Assembly (NCBI GenBank): GCA_963812945.1
Contig: CAWEXD010000008.1
Coordinates: forward strand, 248,001-312,000
Direction: 5' to 3'
DNA: 64,000 bases
Source: DASRDR01 sp963812945 [NCBI: uncultured Candidatus Rokubacteria bacterium]
GTDB taxonomy: Bacteria > Methylomirabilota > Methylomirabilia > Rokubacteriales
Part shown: one piece after another, positions 36,061-44,141 of the stretch
Position numbering within the stretch: the stretch's first letter is position 1
Layout: each line of letters starts with the position of its first letter
Translations under genes and position numbers: made by a program
Notes under the pieces: generated by a model
Told to the model about the DNA's origin: nothing
What the model saw: only the letters and a program-made list of their open reading frames with translations
The model's database searches: none

Positions 36061-36618
36061 GTGGCGCGGGAACCCGAGACGGCGGGGCTTGACGGCGGGC
36101 TGGCGCCGCCGGTCGGGCACCCGCTCCGCCTCCTCCATCCCGTCCTGCCCCGGGACGCCCGGCTCTGGGGCGCTGGACGGCCCAGCTACCCGGACGAGCC
36201 GCCGTCGCGTGACGCGGTGGAGGCGGGTGTTCGGGGGTGGCGGGAGGCCGACGTCGACCTCGTGGTGAGCCTGATCGAGGACTGGGAGGTGGCGCGCCGC
36301 GCCCCGGGGCTCTTCGAGACTCTCGCCCGCGAGGGTATCGCGGTCCGGCGGTTCCCCATCGTGGACTTCGGCGCCCCCACCGACGTGCCGGCGTTCGGTC
36401 GGCTGCTCGACGAGGTCTCGCGCCGCCTGGCGGCCGGCGGCGGCGTCCTGGTCCACTGCAACGCCGGCCTCGGGCGGACCGCGGTCGTCCTCGCGTCCAT
36501 CCTGAAGGTTCACGGGCTCGACACCGACCCCGTGACCGAGCTTCGACGCATCTACCGGCCGACGGCCATGCAGGATCCCGTCCAGGAGGCCTTCGTCCGG
36601 CGCTTCGCCATACCCTGA
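36061..36618 (+). CDS. Dual-specificity/tyrosine phosphatase-like protein
   Basis: A 185-residue cysteine-based phosphatase. The P-loop VHCNAGLGRT (C133, R139) fits HCx5R[ST], and D102 in PIVDFGAPT is a candidate general acid. No signal peptide. The GTG start has a TATACT 7 bases upstream. Its TGA overlaps the ATG of the DUF2459 lipoprotein gene. It would dephosphorylate a protein or small phosphoester; substrate unknown. Confidence 0.82.
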   Translation: MAREPETAGLDGGLAPPVGHPLRLLHPVLPRDARLWGAGRPSYPDEPPSRDAVEAGVRGWREADVDLVVSLIEDWEVARRAPGLFETLAREGIAVRRFPIVDFGAPTDVPAFGRLLDEVSRRLAAGGGVLVHCNAGLGRTAVVLASILKVHGLDTDPVTELRRIYRPTAMQDPVQEAFVRRFAIP

Positions 36619-37295
36619 TGTCGTGGGCGAGGCCCCGCTGCGGCCTCGCGCCCCTGCTTCTCGCGCTCCCGTGTCTCTGGCTCGCGGGCTGCTCGGCGGC
36701 GGCCCACGGGCCCCGTCCACCGGACACCACGCTCCGGGAGCCGGTCTACGTCGTGAGCAACGGGTGGCACACGGGGATCGTGGTTCCCGGGAGGCCCCTC
36801 GCGTCCGGACGCGAGATCGGAGGCTTCGACTCGGGGCGCTACCAACACCTCGAGGTCGGGTGGGGGGACCGGGACGCCTATCTGGCCGACCGCATCACCC
36901 CGCGGCTCGCGCTGCGGGCGGCCTTCGCGTCGCGGGGCAGCGTGCTCCTGGTCACGGGCTTCGACGAGACGATCTCGGAGCGGTACCAAGGCATCGACGT
37001 CATCGAGCTTCGGCTATCGGGCGACGCGCTCGGGGCGCTGACCCGGTTCATCGAGGCGAGCCTCGCCGGCGACGCCGAGGGGCGCGTGGTCCGGATCGAG
37101 CCCGGGTGGGCACCCTCGAGCGCGTTCTACCTCGCGCGCGGTCACTTCCATCTCCTCAACACCTGCAACGCGTGGACGGCGCGCGCGCTCCGGGCGGCCG
37201 GCCTGCCGCTCACGCCCGCGCTGACGCTGACGGCCTATCATCTGATGCAACAGGTGATCCCGATCGGGCGACGCGTCGTCGAGCGGCCGGCCTGA
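36618..37295 (+). CDS. DUF2459 (TIGR02117-like) lipoprotein
   Basis: 225 residues. The signal peptide ends in LWLAGC, a good lipobox. The mature protein starts YVVSNGWHTGIVVPG and has HLEVGWGDRDAYL, WAPSSAFYLARG and HLLNTCNAWTARALRAAG, all characteristic of DUF2459. Function is unknown; conserved His and Cys (NTCN) suggest a papain/NlpC-like enzyme. The ATG overlaps the phosphatase stop, so the two are translationally coupled. Confidence 0.85.
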   Translation: MSWARPRCGLAPLLLALPCLWLAGCSAAAHGPRPPDTTLREPVYVVSNGWHTGIVVPGRPLASGREIGGFDSGRYQHLEVGWGDRDAYLADRITPRLALRAAFASRGSVLLVTGFDETISERYQGIDVIELRLSGDALGALTRFIEASLAGDAEGRVVRIEPGWAPSSAFYLARGHFHLLNTCNAWTARALRAAGLPLTPALTLTAYHLMQQVIPIGRRVVERPA

Positions 37296-37307
37296 CGGCG
37301 CCCGCCG

Positions 37308-37325
37308 CGGCGCCCAACGGCGCCG
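37308..37325 (+). terminator. GC hairpin after the DUF2459 gene
   Basis: CGGCGCC, a CAAC loop and GGCGCCG form a perfect 7-bp stem 12 bases past the stop. No T-run follows. Confidence 0.4.
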
Positions 37326-37432
37326 TGCGGAATCGCCGCCGGTGATAGACTGCCCGCCAGGAGAGACTCGAGCCGATGAGCCCCACAGGCCGAAGGCCGT
37401 CCGATCAACTCGCCGCAGAGCCAGGGTAGCCG

Positions 37433-37918
37433 GTGAGCCCGGGGTCCAGCGCGTCGCCGGGCGCCGAGGGCCGGGCCCCGTACGTCCGGGCGGTCGACCC
37501 GTTTCCGCTCGAATCCGCCGAGCACAACAAGCTCCATGCCTTCTACGAGCATCTCGCCGAGGGGCGACTGACCACGACACGGTGCCGCGGCTGCGGCCGG
37601 ATCGATTGGCCGCCCCGGGCGTTCTGCCCCGCCTGCACCTCGGACGCGTTCGAGTGGGAGGAGCTCCCTCGGGAGGGGCGGATTCACGGCTTCAGCGTCC
37701 AGGAGACCGGCGTGCCGGCCGGGTTCCCGCGCCCGCTCGTCTTCGCGATCGTGGAGGTGTCCGGATTGCGGGTGTTCGCGCCGCTCACGGGCGTCGGTGA
37801 CCCGGGCCGCCTCGCCACCGGCGCCCGCGTTCGCCTGGCCCCGGTCCGGGTGGCGGACGATCCCGGGGGTCACCCGCGCTACCTGCTGGCCTTCACGCCG
37901 GAGGCCGAGGCGCGATGA
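37433..37918 (+). CDS. DUF35 Zn-ribbon/OB-fold protein (thiolase partner type)
   Basis: 161 residues. The rubredoxin-like zinc ribbon has C51-x2-C54 and C65-x2-C68, followed by an OB fold ([31 protein letters not shown]). Such proteins bind acyl-CoA and partner SCP2-type thiolases, and one lies at 33399. The stop overlaps the ATG of the B12-binding subunit by 4 bases. GTG start at 37433; a TAGACT at 37346-37351 may be an upstream -10. Confidence 0.85.
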   Translation: MSPGSSASPGAEGRAPYVRAVDPFPLESAEHNKLHAFYEHLAEGRLTTTRCRGCGRIDWPPRAFCPACTSDAFEWEELPREGRIHGFSVQETGVPAGFPRPLVFAIVEVSGLRVFAPLTGVGDPGRLATGARVRLAPVRVADDPGGHPRYLLAFTPEAEAR

Positions 37919-38322
37919 CGGCCGACCGTCCCCTCCGGGTGCTGATCGCGAAGCCGGGCCTCGATGGCCACGACCGCGGTGCCAAGGTCGTGGCGCACGC
38001 CCTCCGGGACGCGGGGATCGAGGTGCTCTACTCGGGGCTCAAGCGCACGCCCGAGGAGCTCGTGGCCGAGGCCGTCCAGGAGGACGTCGACGTCATCGGG
38101 CTGTCCGTGCTCTCGGGCGCCCACCTCATCTTGTCGCGGCGCATTCTCGAGCGGCTCCGCGAGGCGGATGCCCAGGATGTCGCGGTGGTGGTGGGCGGCA
38201 CGATCCCCGCGGGCGACGCAGAGGCGCTCCGGGGGATGGGCGTGCGGGCCGTGTTCCCGATGGGGACGACGCTGCCCGAGATCGTGTCCTACTTCCGGTC
38301 GTTCCAGCGGGCGGCCGCGTAG
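37915..38322 (+). CDS. B12-binding small subunit of acyl-CoA mutase
   Basis: A 135-residue cobalamin-binding domain of the methylmalonyl-CoA mutase type. [15 protein letters not shown] has the D17-x-H19-x2-G22 signature for base-off/His-on B12, followed by [11 protein letters not shown] and VVVGGTIP. It forms the holoenzyme with the separate large subunit encoded 19 bases downstream. This two-gene arrangement is common in archaea and in 2-hydroxyisobutyryl-CoA-type mutases. Confidence 0.9.
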   Translation: MTADRPLRVLIAKPGLDGHDRGAKVVAHALRDAGIEVLYSGLKRTPEELVAEAVQEDVDVIGLSVLSGAHLILSRRILERLREADAQDVAVVVGGTIPAGDAEALRGMGVRAVFPMGTTLPEIVSYFRSFQRAAA

Positions 38323-38341
38323 CCGGCGGCGGAGGAGATCC

Positions 38342-39967
38342 ATGGCCGAGTCGCGCGGCGAGAGGAAAATCCGGGACGTCCGGTATCTCGACGGGATCGA
38401 GGTCAAGCCCGTCTACGGTCCGGCCGACGTGGCCGGCTTCGACTACGCGCGGGACCTCGGCAACCCCGGCGAGTACCCCTTCACCCGCGGGATCCATCCG
38501 CACATGTACCGGGCGCGCCCGTTCACGATGCGGCAGTACATCGGCTTCGGGACGCCGGCCGAGACCAACGCGCGCTTCAAGTACCTGATGGCCCACGGTC
38601 AAGACGCGCTCAACGTGGCGTTCGACCTGCCCACCCAGCTCGGGCTCGACTCCGACGACCCGCGCGCCGAAGGCGAGGTGGGGCGCGTGGGTATGGCGGT
38701 CGACTCGCTCCTCGACATGGAGGAGGCGTTCGACGGCATCGCCGCGGACGGCGTCTCCATCTCGTTCACGATCAACTCGATGGCGGCGTTCATCCAGGGG
38801 ATGTTCCTCGTCGTCGCCGAGAAGCAGGGCGTCTCTTGGGACCGGGTGGTCACGACGCCCCAGAACGACATCCTCAAGGAGTTCGTGGCGCGCGGGACGT
38901 GGGTCTATCCGGTGGACCCGTCGCTCCGCCTGGTCTGCGACATCGCCGAGTTCTGCGCGCGGCACGCGCCCCGCGTGAATCCCATCTCCGTCTGCGGCTA
39001 TCACATCCGCGAGGCCGGGTGCACTCCCGCGCAAGAGATGGCGTACGGGCTCCTGATCGTCGCCGCCTACACCGATCTCCTGGTCGCGCGCGGCCTGCCC
39101 GTCGACGAGTTCGCCCCGCGCCTGTCGTTCAACTTCACGGCCTGGGGACGGCTCTTCGAGGAGGTCGCGAAGTTCCGCGCGGGCCGGCGTCTCTACGCCC
39201 GGCTGATGAAGGAGCGGTTCGGCGCGCGGAATCCGCGGTCGATGATGTTCCGGTCGCTGATCGGCGGGGGCGGCTCGGGCTTCACCGTCCAGGAGCCCGA
39301 GAACAACATCGTCCGGGGCGCGTACTACAGCCTCGCGGCCGCCCTGTCCGGCTGCCAGACGAGCGCGCTGCCGACCTACGACGAGGCCTACACGATCCCG
39401 TCACCCAAGGCGCAGCTGATCGCGCTCCGCACGATGCAGATCTGCGCGGAGGAGACGGGCGTCGCCGACACGGTCGACCCCCTCGCCGGCTCCTACTTCG
39501 TCGAGGCGCTCACGAACGAGATGGAGGCGAAGATCCGGGCAGAGATGGAGCGGGTCGAGGGGATGGGCGGCATCGTCGAGGCGATCCGATCGGGCGCCAT
39601 CCAGGCGGAGGTCGCGCGCCAGGCCTACCGGTTCGAGCAGCTCATGCTCTCGGGTGAGTACCCCAAGGTCGCCGTGAACCGGCACGTCGCGCCCGACGCG
39701 TCGCGCGAGGCCTCGCAGACCCTCGAGCTCTACGCCTTCGATCCGAAGGCGGCCGACGCGCAGGTCGCCCGGCTTCGGCGCCTTCGCCGCGAGCGGGACC
39801 AGGGCGTGGTCGACCGGGCGCTCGCGCGCCTGCGTGACGGGGCCCGGGGCTCCGACAACCTGATGCCGCCGATCATCGACGCGGTGCGTGCGTACGCCAC
39901 CTTGGGGGAGATGGCCGGCGCCCTTCGCGAGGTGTGGGGCGAGCACAAGGAACCCACCGCCTTCTGA
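38342..39967 (+). CDS. Acyl-CoA mutase large subunit (methylmalonyl-CoA mutase type)
   Basis: 541 residues, the TIM-barrel substrate subunit without a B12 domain. Landmarks are FTRGIHPHMYRARPFTMRQY, AFDLPTQLGLDSDDP, TPQNDILKEF and CGYHIREAG with the B12-facing His. Y56 and the Arg in PSLRLV match the Tyr/Arg pair that reads the free carboxylate in methylmalonyl-CoA mutase, so succinyl/methylmalonyl-CoA is favoured over 2-hydroxyisobutyryl-CoA. No MeaB/ArgK chaperone is in the window. The ATG at 38342 follows GGAGGAG. Confidence 0.9.
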   Translation: MAESRGERKIRDVRYLDGIEVKPVYGPADVAGFDYARDLGNPGEYPFTRGIHPHMYRARPFTMRQYIGFGTPAETNARFKYLMAHGQDALNVAFDLPTQLGLDSDDPRAEGEVGRVGMAVDSLLDMEEAFDGIAADGVSISFTINSMAAFIQGMFLVVAEKQGVSWDRVVTTPQNDILKEFVARGTWVYPVDPSLRLVCDIAEFCARHAPRVNPISVCGYHIREAGCTPAQEMAYGLLIVAAYTDLLVARGLPVDEFAPRLSFNFTAWGRLFEEVAKFRAGRRLYARLMKERFGARNPRSMMFRSLIGGGGSGFTVQEPENNIVRGAYYSLAAALSGCQTSALPTYDEAYTIPSPKAQLIALRTMQICAEETGVADTVDPLAGSYFVEALTNEMEAKIRAEMERVEGMGGIVEAIRSGAIQAEVARQAYRFEQLMLSGEYPKVAVNRHVAPDASREASQTLELYAFDPKAADAQVARLRRLRRERDQGVVDRALARLRDGARGSDNLMPPIIDAVRAYATLGEMAGALREVWGEHKEPTAF

Positions 39968-39975
39968 TCGGCACC

Positions 39976-40704
39976 GTGGGATCCGCCGCTGACGCCTGGC
40001 ACGGGTACAAAGCGCGGAGCTTCGAGCTCCTCGCCCTCGCCGAGGGGGACCAGGTCCTGGACGTCGGCTGCGGGACGGGCGACGACGCCCGGACCATCGC
40101 GGGCCGGGTCGCGAGCGTGTCGGTCATCGGGATCGACGCGAGCGACGAGAAGATCCGGGAAGCCCGGGCCCGGACCCTGGGCCTGCCGAGGCCGGTCGAC
40201 TTCCGCGTCGCCGACGCCTACGCGCTCCCGTTCGAGGACGAGACCTTCGACGCCTGCCGCGCCGACCGCGTGCTCCATCACCTGGTCGATCCTGCCAAGG
40301 CGCTCGTGGAAATGGCGCGGGTGACTCGGCCGGGCGGGCGGGTGGTCGTGAGCGACACCGACTATGACACCCTGGTCGTCGAGGCGCCGGATCCCCGGCT
40401 CACGGGGCGCATCGTCGCCCACCACGCGGACCGGATGGAATGCGGCCGGGTCGGCCGCCGGCTTCCCGGCCTCTTCCGGGACGCTGCCCTCGAGGCCGTC
40501 GCCGTGACGCCGTATGCGGCCGTCGCGACGGAGTACGACGAGGAGGTGCTGAAGCTCAGGGACAAGGCCGAGCGAGCGGCGGCGGCCGGCGTCGTCGGCC
40601 GAGCCGACGCCACGCGCTGGGTCGAGAGCCTGGTCGAGGCCGACCGGGCCGGCCGGTTCGTGTGCGCTCTGATCGTGCTCACCGTGAGCGGGCGCAAGCC
40701 GTGA
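39976..40704 (+). CDS. Class I SAM-dependent methyltransferase
   Basis: 242 residues from the GTG at 39976, which lies just past the mutase stop. Motif I VLDVGCGTGDDA, motif II VIGIDASDEK, the acidic ADAYALPFEDETFD and post-I VTRPGGRVVVSDTDYD are clear. UbiE/MenG-like small-molecule methyltransferase; substrate unknown. Its stop overlaps the next methyltransferase start (GTGA), so the pair is coupled. Confidence 0.8.
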   Translation: MGSAADAWHGYKARSFELLALAEGDQVLDVGCGTGDDARTIAGRVASVSVIGIDASDEKIREARARTLGLPRPVDFRVADAYALPFEDETFDACRADRVLHHLVDPAKALVEMARVTRPGGRVVVSDTDYDTLVVEAPDPRLTGRIVAHHADRMECGRVGRRLPGLFRDAALEAVAVTPYAAVATEYDEEVLKLRDKAERAAAAGVVGRADATRWVESLVEADRAGRFVCALIVLTVSGRKP

Positions 40705-41501
40705 GCCTCCTCGAGCCGGCACGGGCCGCCGCCAGCCGAGAGCCGTCCCCAGAGGCCGAAGGCCCGGCCCCCCCGTACGCCACGCTCGCGCCCTACTTCG
40801 CGCAGCTGTTCGAGCCGCACGGGATCCGGCGGTGGTTCGTCGCCGCCTCGGGGCTGGTGGCTGCGGCCGGCCTCCGGACGGGACGGCATCTCGACGTGGG
40901 CGCGGGCACGTGCCGGTACAGCCGCTACTGGGCACGCGCGGGGTTTCGCTCGGTGTGCCTCGATCTCCTCCATCCGATGCTGGCGCGGGCACGGCTCGCA
41001 GGAACGGGCGGCCGCCTGGTCCGCGTCTGCGGGACTCTCGATTGCCTGCGCCCGGTGGCGGCCTTCGATCTCGTGACCGCGATCGACGACGTCGTCGCGT
41101 ACGTGGGCGCGCAGGATGGCGGGCTCGACCGGTTCCTGGGGCAGCTCTCGCCCCACGTCCGCCCGGGCGGTCTCTTCCTCTTCGACTTCATCACCCCGGC
41201 GGGCCGCCGGCGCTACACGTTCCGCAACTCCCGAACGCTGGCGGCCGGCCGCATCGTCGCCGACAGCCGGGGGTGCTTCGACGAGACGGCGCGCACCCTG
41301 TCGGTCGATCTCACGCTGGAGACGCCGGACCACGTCGCCCGCGAGCGCCACGTGATGCGGCTCCACACGATGCCGGAGGTCCGGGACGCGCTCCGGCGCG
41401 CGGGCTTCGAGGTCGTCGTCGTGACCGATCTGTACGACGGCGACGGGGTCTCCTACGAGGCCGGCTTGCCGTCGTACGACGTGCTCGCTCGCCGCCGATG
41501 A
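40701..41501 (+). CDS. Class I SAM-dependent methyltransferase
   Basis: 266 residues. The SAM site is HLDVGAGTCRYSRYW (about 65-79), followed by VCLDLLHPML and an acidic LVTAIDDVVAYV. The second half (FRNSRTLAAGRIVADSRGCFDE to the DLYDGDGVSYEA end) is typical of small-molecule methyltransferases with a beta-rich lid. The GTG overlaps the upstream stop and its own stop overlaps the CoA-transferase ATG, so three genes are translationally linked. Confidence 0.78.
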   Translation: MSLLEPARAAASREPSPEAEGPAPPYATLAPYFAQLFEPHGIRRWFVAASGLVAAAGLRTGRHLDVGAGTCRYSRYWARAGFRSVCLDLLHPMLARARLAGTGGRLVRVCGTLDCLRPVAAFDLVTAIDDVVAYVGAQDGGLDRFLGQLSPHVRPGGLFLFDFITPAGRRRYTFRNSRTLAAGRIVADSRGCFDETARTLSVDLTLETPDHVARERHVMRLHTMPEVRDALRRAGFEVVVVTDLYDGDGVSYEAGLPSYDVLARRR

Positions 41502-42694
41502 TGCTCCTCGACGGCGTCCGGGTGCTCGATCTCTCGCGCATGCTTGCGGGCCCGTACGGCTCGATGCTCCTGGCAGATCTCGGGGCCGAGGTGATCAAGA
41601 TCGAGGATCCGGAGGGCGGCGACCCCATGCGCGTCATGGGCCCGCCGTTCCTCGGGCCCGAGCGCGAGAGCGCCTACTTCCTCGCGATCAACCGGAACAA
41701 GAAGAGCGTGGCGATCAACCTCGAGCGGCCCGAGGGGCAGGGGATCCTCCACGACCTCTGCCGGGTGGCCGACGTCGTGTGGGAGAACTTCCGCCCGGGC
41801 GTCATGGCGCGGCTCGGCTGCGCTCCCGAGACGCTTCGCCGGCTCAATCCGCGGCTGATCGTCTGCTCGATCTCGGCCTTCGGGCAGGAGGGGCCGTACC
41901 GGGAGTGGCCGGCCTTCGACCTGGCGCTTCAGGCCATGGGCGGGGGGATGAGCCTCACGGGGGAGGCGGGCCGCCCGCCCGCTCGCATGGGGCTCCCGAT
42001 GGGCGATCTGGCCGGCGGCATGTTCGGGGCGCTGGCGGTCGCCAGCGCGCTGTTCCGGCGGGCGCAAACCGGCGAGGGCGCACACTTCGACCTGTCCCTC
42101 CTCGACGGCCAGGTGTCCCTGCTGACCTACGTCGCCCAGTATTTCTGGGCGGACGGCCAGGTGCCGGGACGGGTTGGCTCGGGCCACGCGTCGGTGGTGC
42201 CCTACCAGGCCTTCCCGACGAAGGACGGCCACGTCGTCGTCGCGGTCTTCGCCGAGAAGTTCTGGGCGGGCTTCTGCCGCGCGATCGAGCGACCGGATCT
42301 CGCGGCCGACCCGAGGTTCGATTCGAACCCGAACCGGGTGGCGCGCCGCGGGGAGCTGGTGCCGGTGCTCGAGGCCATCTTCCCCGCGCGAACGACGGCG
42401 GAGTGGCTCGGCCGGATGCAGCGAGAAGGCGTGCCGGCGGCCCCGATCAACACGGTGGACCGGGTCGTGGCGGATCCCCAGGTGCTCCTGCGCCAGATGG
42501 TCGTCGATCTGGAGCACCCGTCCCTGGGGACCGTGAGAACCCTCGGCACTCCCATCAAGGTCGCGGAGGGACCGCCGTTTCGGCCCGCCCCGCCCCCTGG
42601 CCTCGGCCAGCATACCGATTCGGTGCTCCGCGCGCTCCTCGCCTATCCCTCCGAGCGAATCGACGCGCTGCGCGGCCAGGGCGTCATCGGGTAG
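41498..42694 (+). CDS. CaiB/BaiF family (class III) CoA-transferase
   Basis: 398 residues with VRVLDLSRMLAGPYG, NRNKKSVAINL, the expected catalytic Asp170 in LPMGDLAGG and the C-terminal GLGQHTDSVL. It shares its start with the methyltransferase stop (ATGA). It probably moves CoA onto a carboxylic acid that the neighbouring enzymes then process; donor and acceptor are not predictable. A Mo-hydroxylase operon follows 54 bases later on the same strand. Confidence 0.88.
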   Translation: MMLLDGVRVLDLSRMLAGPYGSMLLADLGAEVIKIEDPEGGDPMRVMGPPFLGPERESAYFLAINRNKKSVAINLERPEGQGILHDLCRVADVVWENFRPGVMARLGCAPETLRRLNPRLIVCSISAFGQEGPYREWPAFDLALQAMGGGMSLTGEAGRPPARMGLPMGDLAGGMFGALAVASALFRRAQTGEGAHFDLSLLDGQVSLLTYVAQYFWADGQVPGRVGSGHASVVPYQAFPTKDGHVVVAVFAEKFWAGFCRAIERPDLAADPRFDSNPNRVARRGELVPVLEAIFPARTTAEWLGRMQREGVPAAPINTVDRVVADPQVLLRQMVVDLEHPSLGTVRTLGTPIKVAEGPPFRPAPPPGLGQHTDSVLRALLAYPSERIDALRGQGVIG

Positions 42695-42748
42695 GCCTCG
42701 GGCCGGGATGCTAGACTCTCGCCGAGGGTCCATCCCGGGAGGACGAGC

Positions 42749-43612
42749 CTGAGGCCTGCCTTCGCCTATCATCGCCCCGCCTCGCTCGAGGAGGCGTGCC
42801 GGCTGCTCGCCGCCGAGCCGCGCGCCGCGGTCCTGGCGGGGGGCACGGATCTCATGGTCCACCTCCGCCAGTCCCAACGCGGCAGGCGCCCTCCGGCGGT
42901 CGTGAACGTCAAGCGCATCCAGGGGCTGGCGGGGATCGACGTGCGCACCGGGGCGATCCGGCTCGGCGCGCTCACGACGCTGACCGCGCTCGTCGAGCAC
43001 CCGGTCATCGCGGCCGAGTATCCGGTCCTGCCGTTCACCGCGCGCTACATGGGCTCGCCCGCGATCCGGCATCTGGCCACGATCGGGGGCAACCTCTGCA
43101 ACGCCTCCCCGGCTGCGGACCTCCCGCCGGTGCTGCTCGTCCTCGACGCCGAGCTCGAGGTTGTCGGCCCCGCCGGGGCGCGGCAGCTTCCGCTCGACGC
43201 GTTCTTCCAGGGCCCCGGACAGACCGCCCTCCTTCCGGGCGAGCTGCTCGCGTGCATCGAGTTCCCGCGAAAGCACGACGGGTGGATCCTCCGCTACGAG
43301 CGGCTGGACGTGCGCCGCGCGATGGACATCGCCATCGTGGGCGTTGCCCTCGCGCTCCGCCGGGACGGGTCTCGCGTGACCGAGGTCCGGCTCGCCCTCG
43401 GCGCGGTGGCGCCGAGGCCGCTTCGCGTCCCGGACGCCGAGGCGGCGCTCGTGGCGGGCGGGCTCGGGCCGGCTGCCATCGAGCGGGCGGCCGAGCTGGC
43501 GATGGCGGCGTCCCGGCCGATCAGCGACGTGCGCGCGACCGCGGAGTATCGCCGCGAGATGGTGGGGGCCCTCGTGCGGCGCGCCCTGACCTCGGTCGCG
43601 GTCAGCCGGTGA
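42749..43612 (+). CDS. Xanthine dehydrogenase family FAD-binding subunit (CTG start)
   Basis: 287 residues if read from CTG 42749. The FAD motif AGGTDL falls at residues 30-35 and TIGGNLCNASPAAD near 110-123, both needed for FAD binding. The first ATG (42854) begins at the codon right after AGGTDL and would delete it. There is no ATG, GTG or TTG in frame between the motif and well upstream, while GGGAGGA lies 5 bases before CTG. It passes electrons from the Fe-S clusters to an acceptor. It lacks the 4Fe-4S insertion of HcrB. Confidence 0.82.
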   Translation: MRPAFAYHRPASLEEACRLLAAEPRAAVLAGGTDLMVHLRQSQRGRRPPAVVNVKRIQGLAGIDVRTGAIRLGALTTLTALVEHPVIAAEYPVLPFTARYMGSPAIRHLATIGGNLCNASPAADLPPVLLVLDAELEVVGPAGARQLPLDAFFQGPGQTALLPGELLACIEFPRKHDGWILRYERLDVRRAMDIAIVGVALALRRDGSRVTEVRLALGAVAPRPLRVPDAEAALVAGGLGPAAIERAAELAMAASRPISDVRATAEYRREMVGALVRRALTSVAVSR

Positions 43613-43619
43613 TCCCCGC

Positions 43620-44141
43620 GTGAGTGAGCGCTACCCCCTGGAGCTGGCCGTGAACGGGCGCCGCGTGCGCCGGGAGGTTCCGGGCTCCCGCACGCTGCTC
43701 GAGCTCCTTCGGGGCGATCTTCGCCTCACCGGGACCAATCTCTCCTGCGACACGGGCGACTGCGGCGCCTGCACGGTCCTGGTCGACGGCCGCCCGTGCA
43801 CGGCCTGCCTGGTCCTTGCGCTCGACGTCGACGGGAGCGAGGTGACGACCATCGAGGGCCTGGCGGCGCGATGGCACGCCCAGTCGGGGGACCGTTCGCC
43901 CACGCTTCACCCGGTCCAGCAGGGCTTTCTCGAGGAGGGCGGCGCCCAGTGCGGGTTCTGCACCGCGGGGATGGTCATGGCCGCCGCCGGTTTCCTCGAG
44001 GCGAGCCCGGCGCCCACCGAGGCGGAGATCCGCGCCGCCCTCGAGGGGAACCTGTGTCGGTGCACGGGCTACGTCAAGATCATCCGCGCGGTGGAGGTCG
44101 CCGCCGAGCGCATGCGCGCGGCCGGGAGGACGCCGGCGTGA
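43620..44141 (+). CDS. (2Fe-2S)-binding subunit of Mo-hydroxylase
   Basis: 173 residues with two clusters. The plant-type cluster uses C43, C48, C51 and C63 (CDTGDCGAC). The second uses C111, C114, C146 and C148 (QCGFCTAG and NLCRCTGYVKII). The CoxS/HcrC-type length is normal. It relays electrons from the molybdenum site to FAD. GTG start; the stop overlaps the large subunit start (GTGA). Confidence 0.93.
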   Translation: MSERYPLELAVNGRRVRREVPGSRTLLELLRGDLRLTGTNLSCDTGDCGACTVLVDGRPCTACLVLALDVDGSEVTTIEGLAARWHAQSGDRSPTLHPVQQGFLEEGGAQCGFCTAGMVMAAAGFLEASPAPTEAEIRAALEGNLCRCTGYVKIIRAVEVAAERMRAAGRTPA

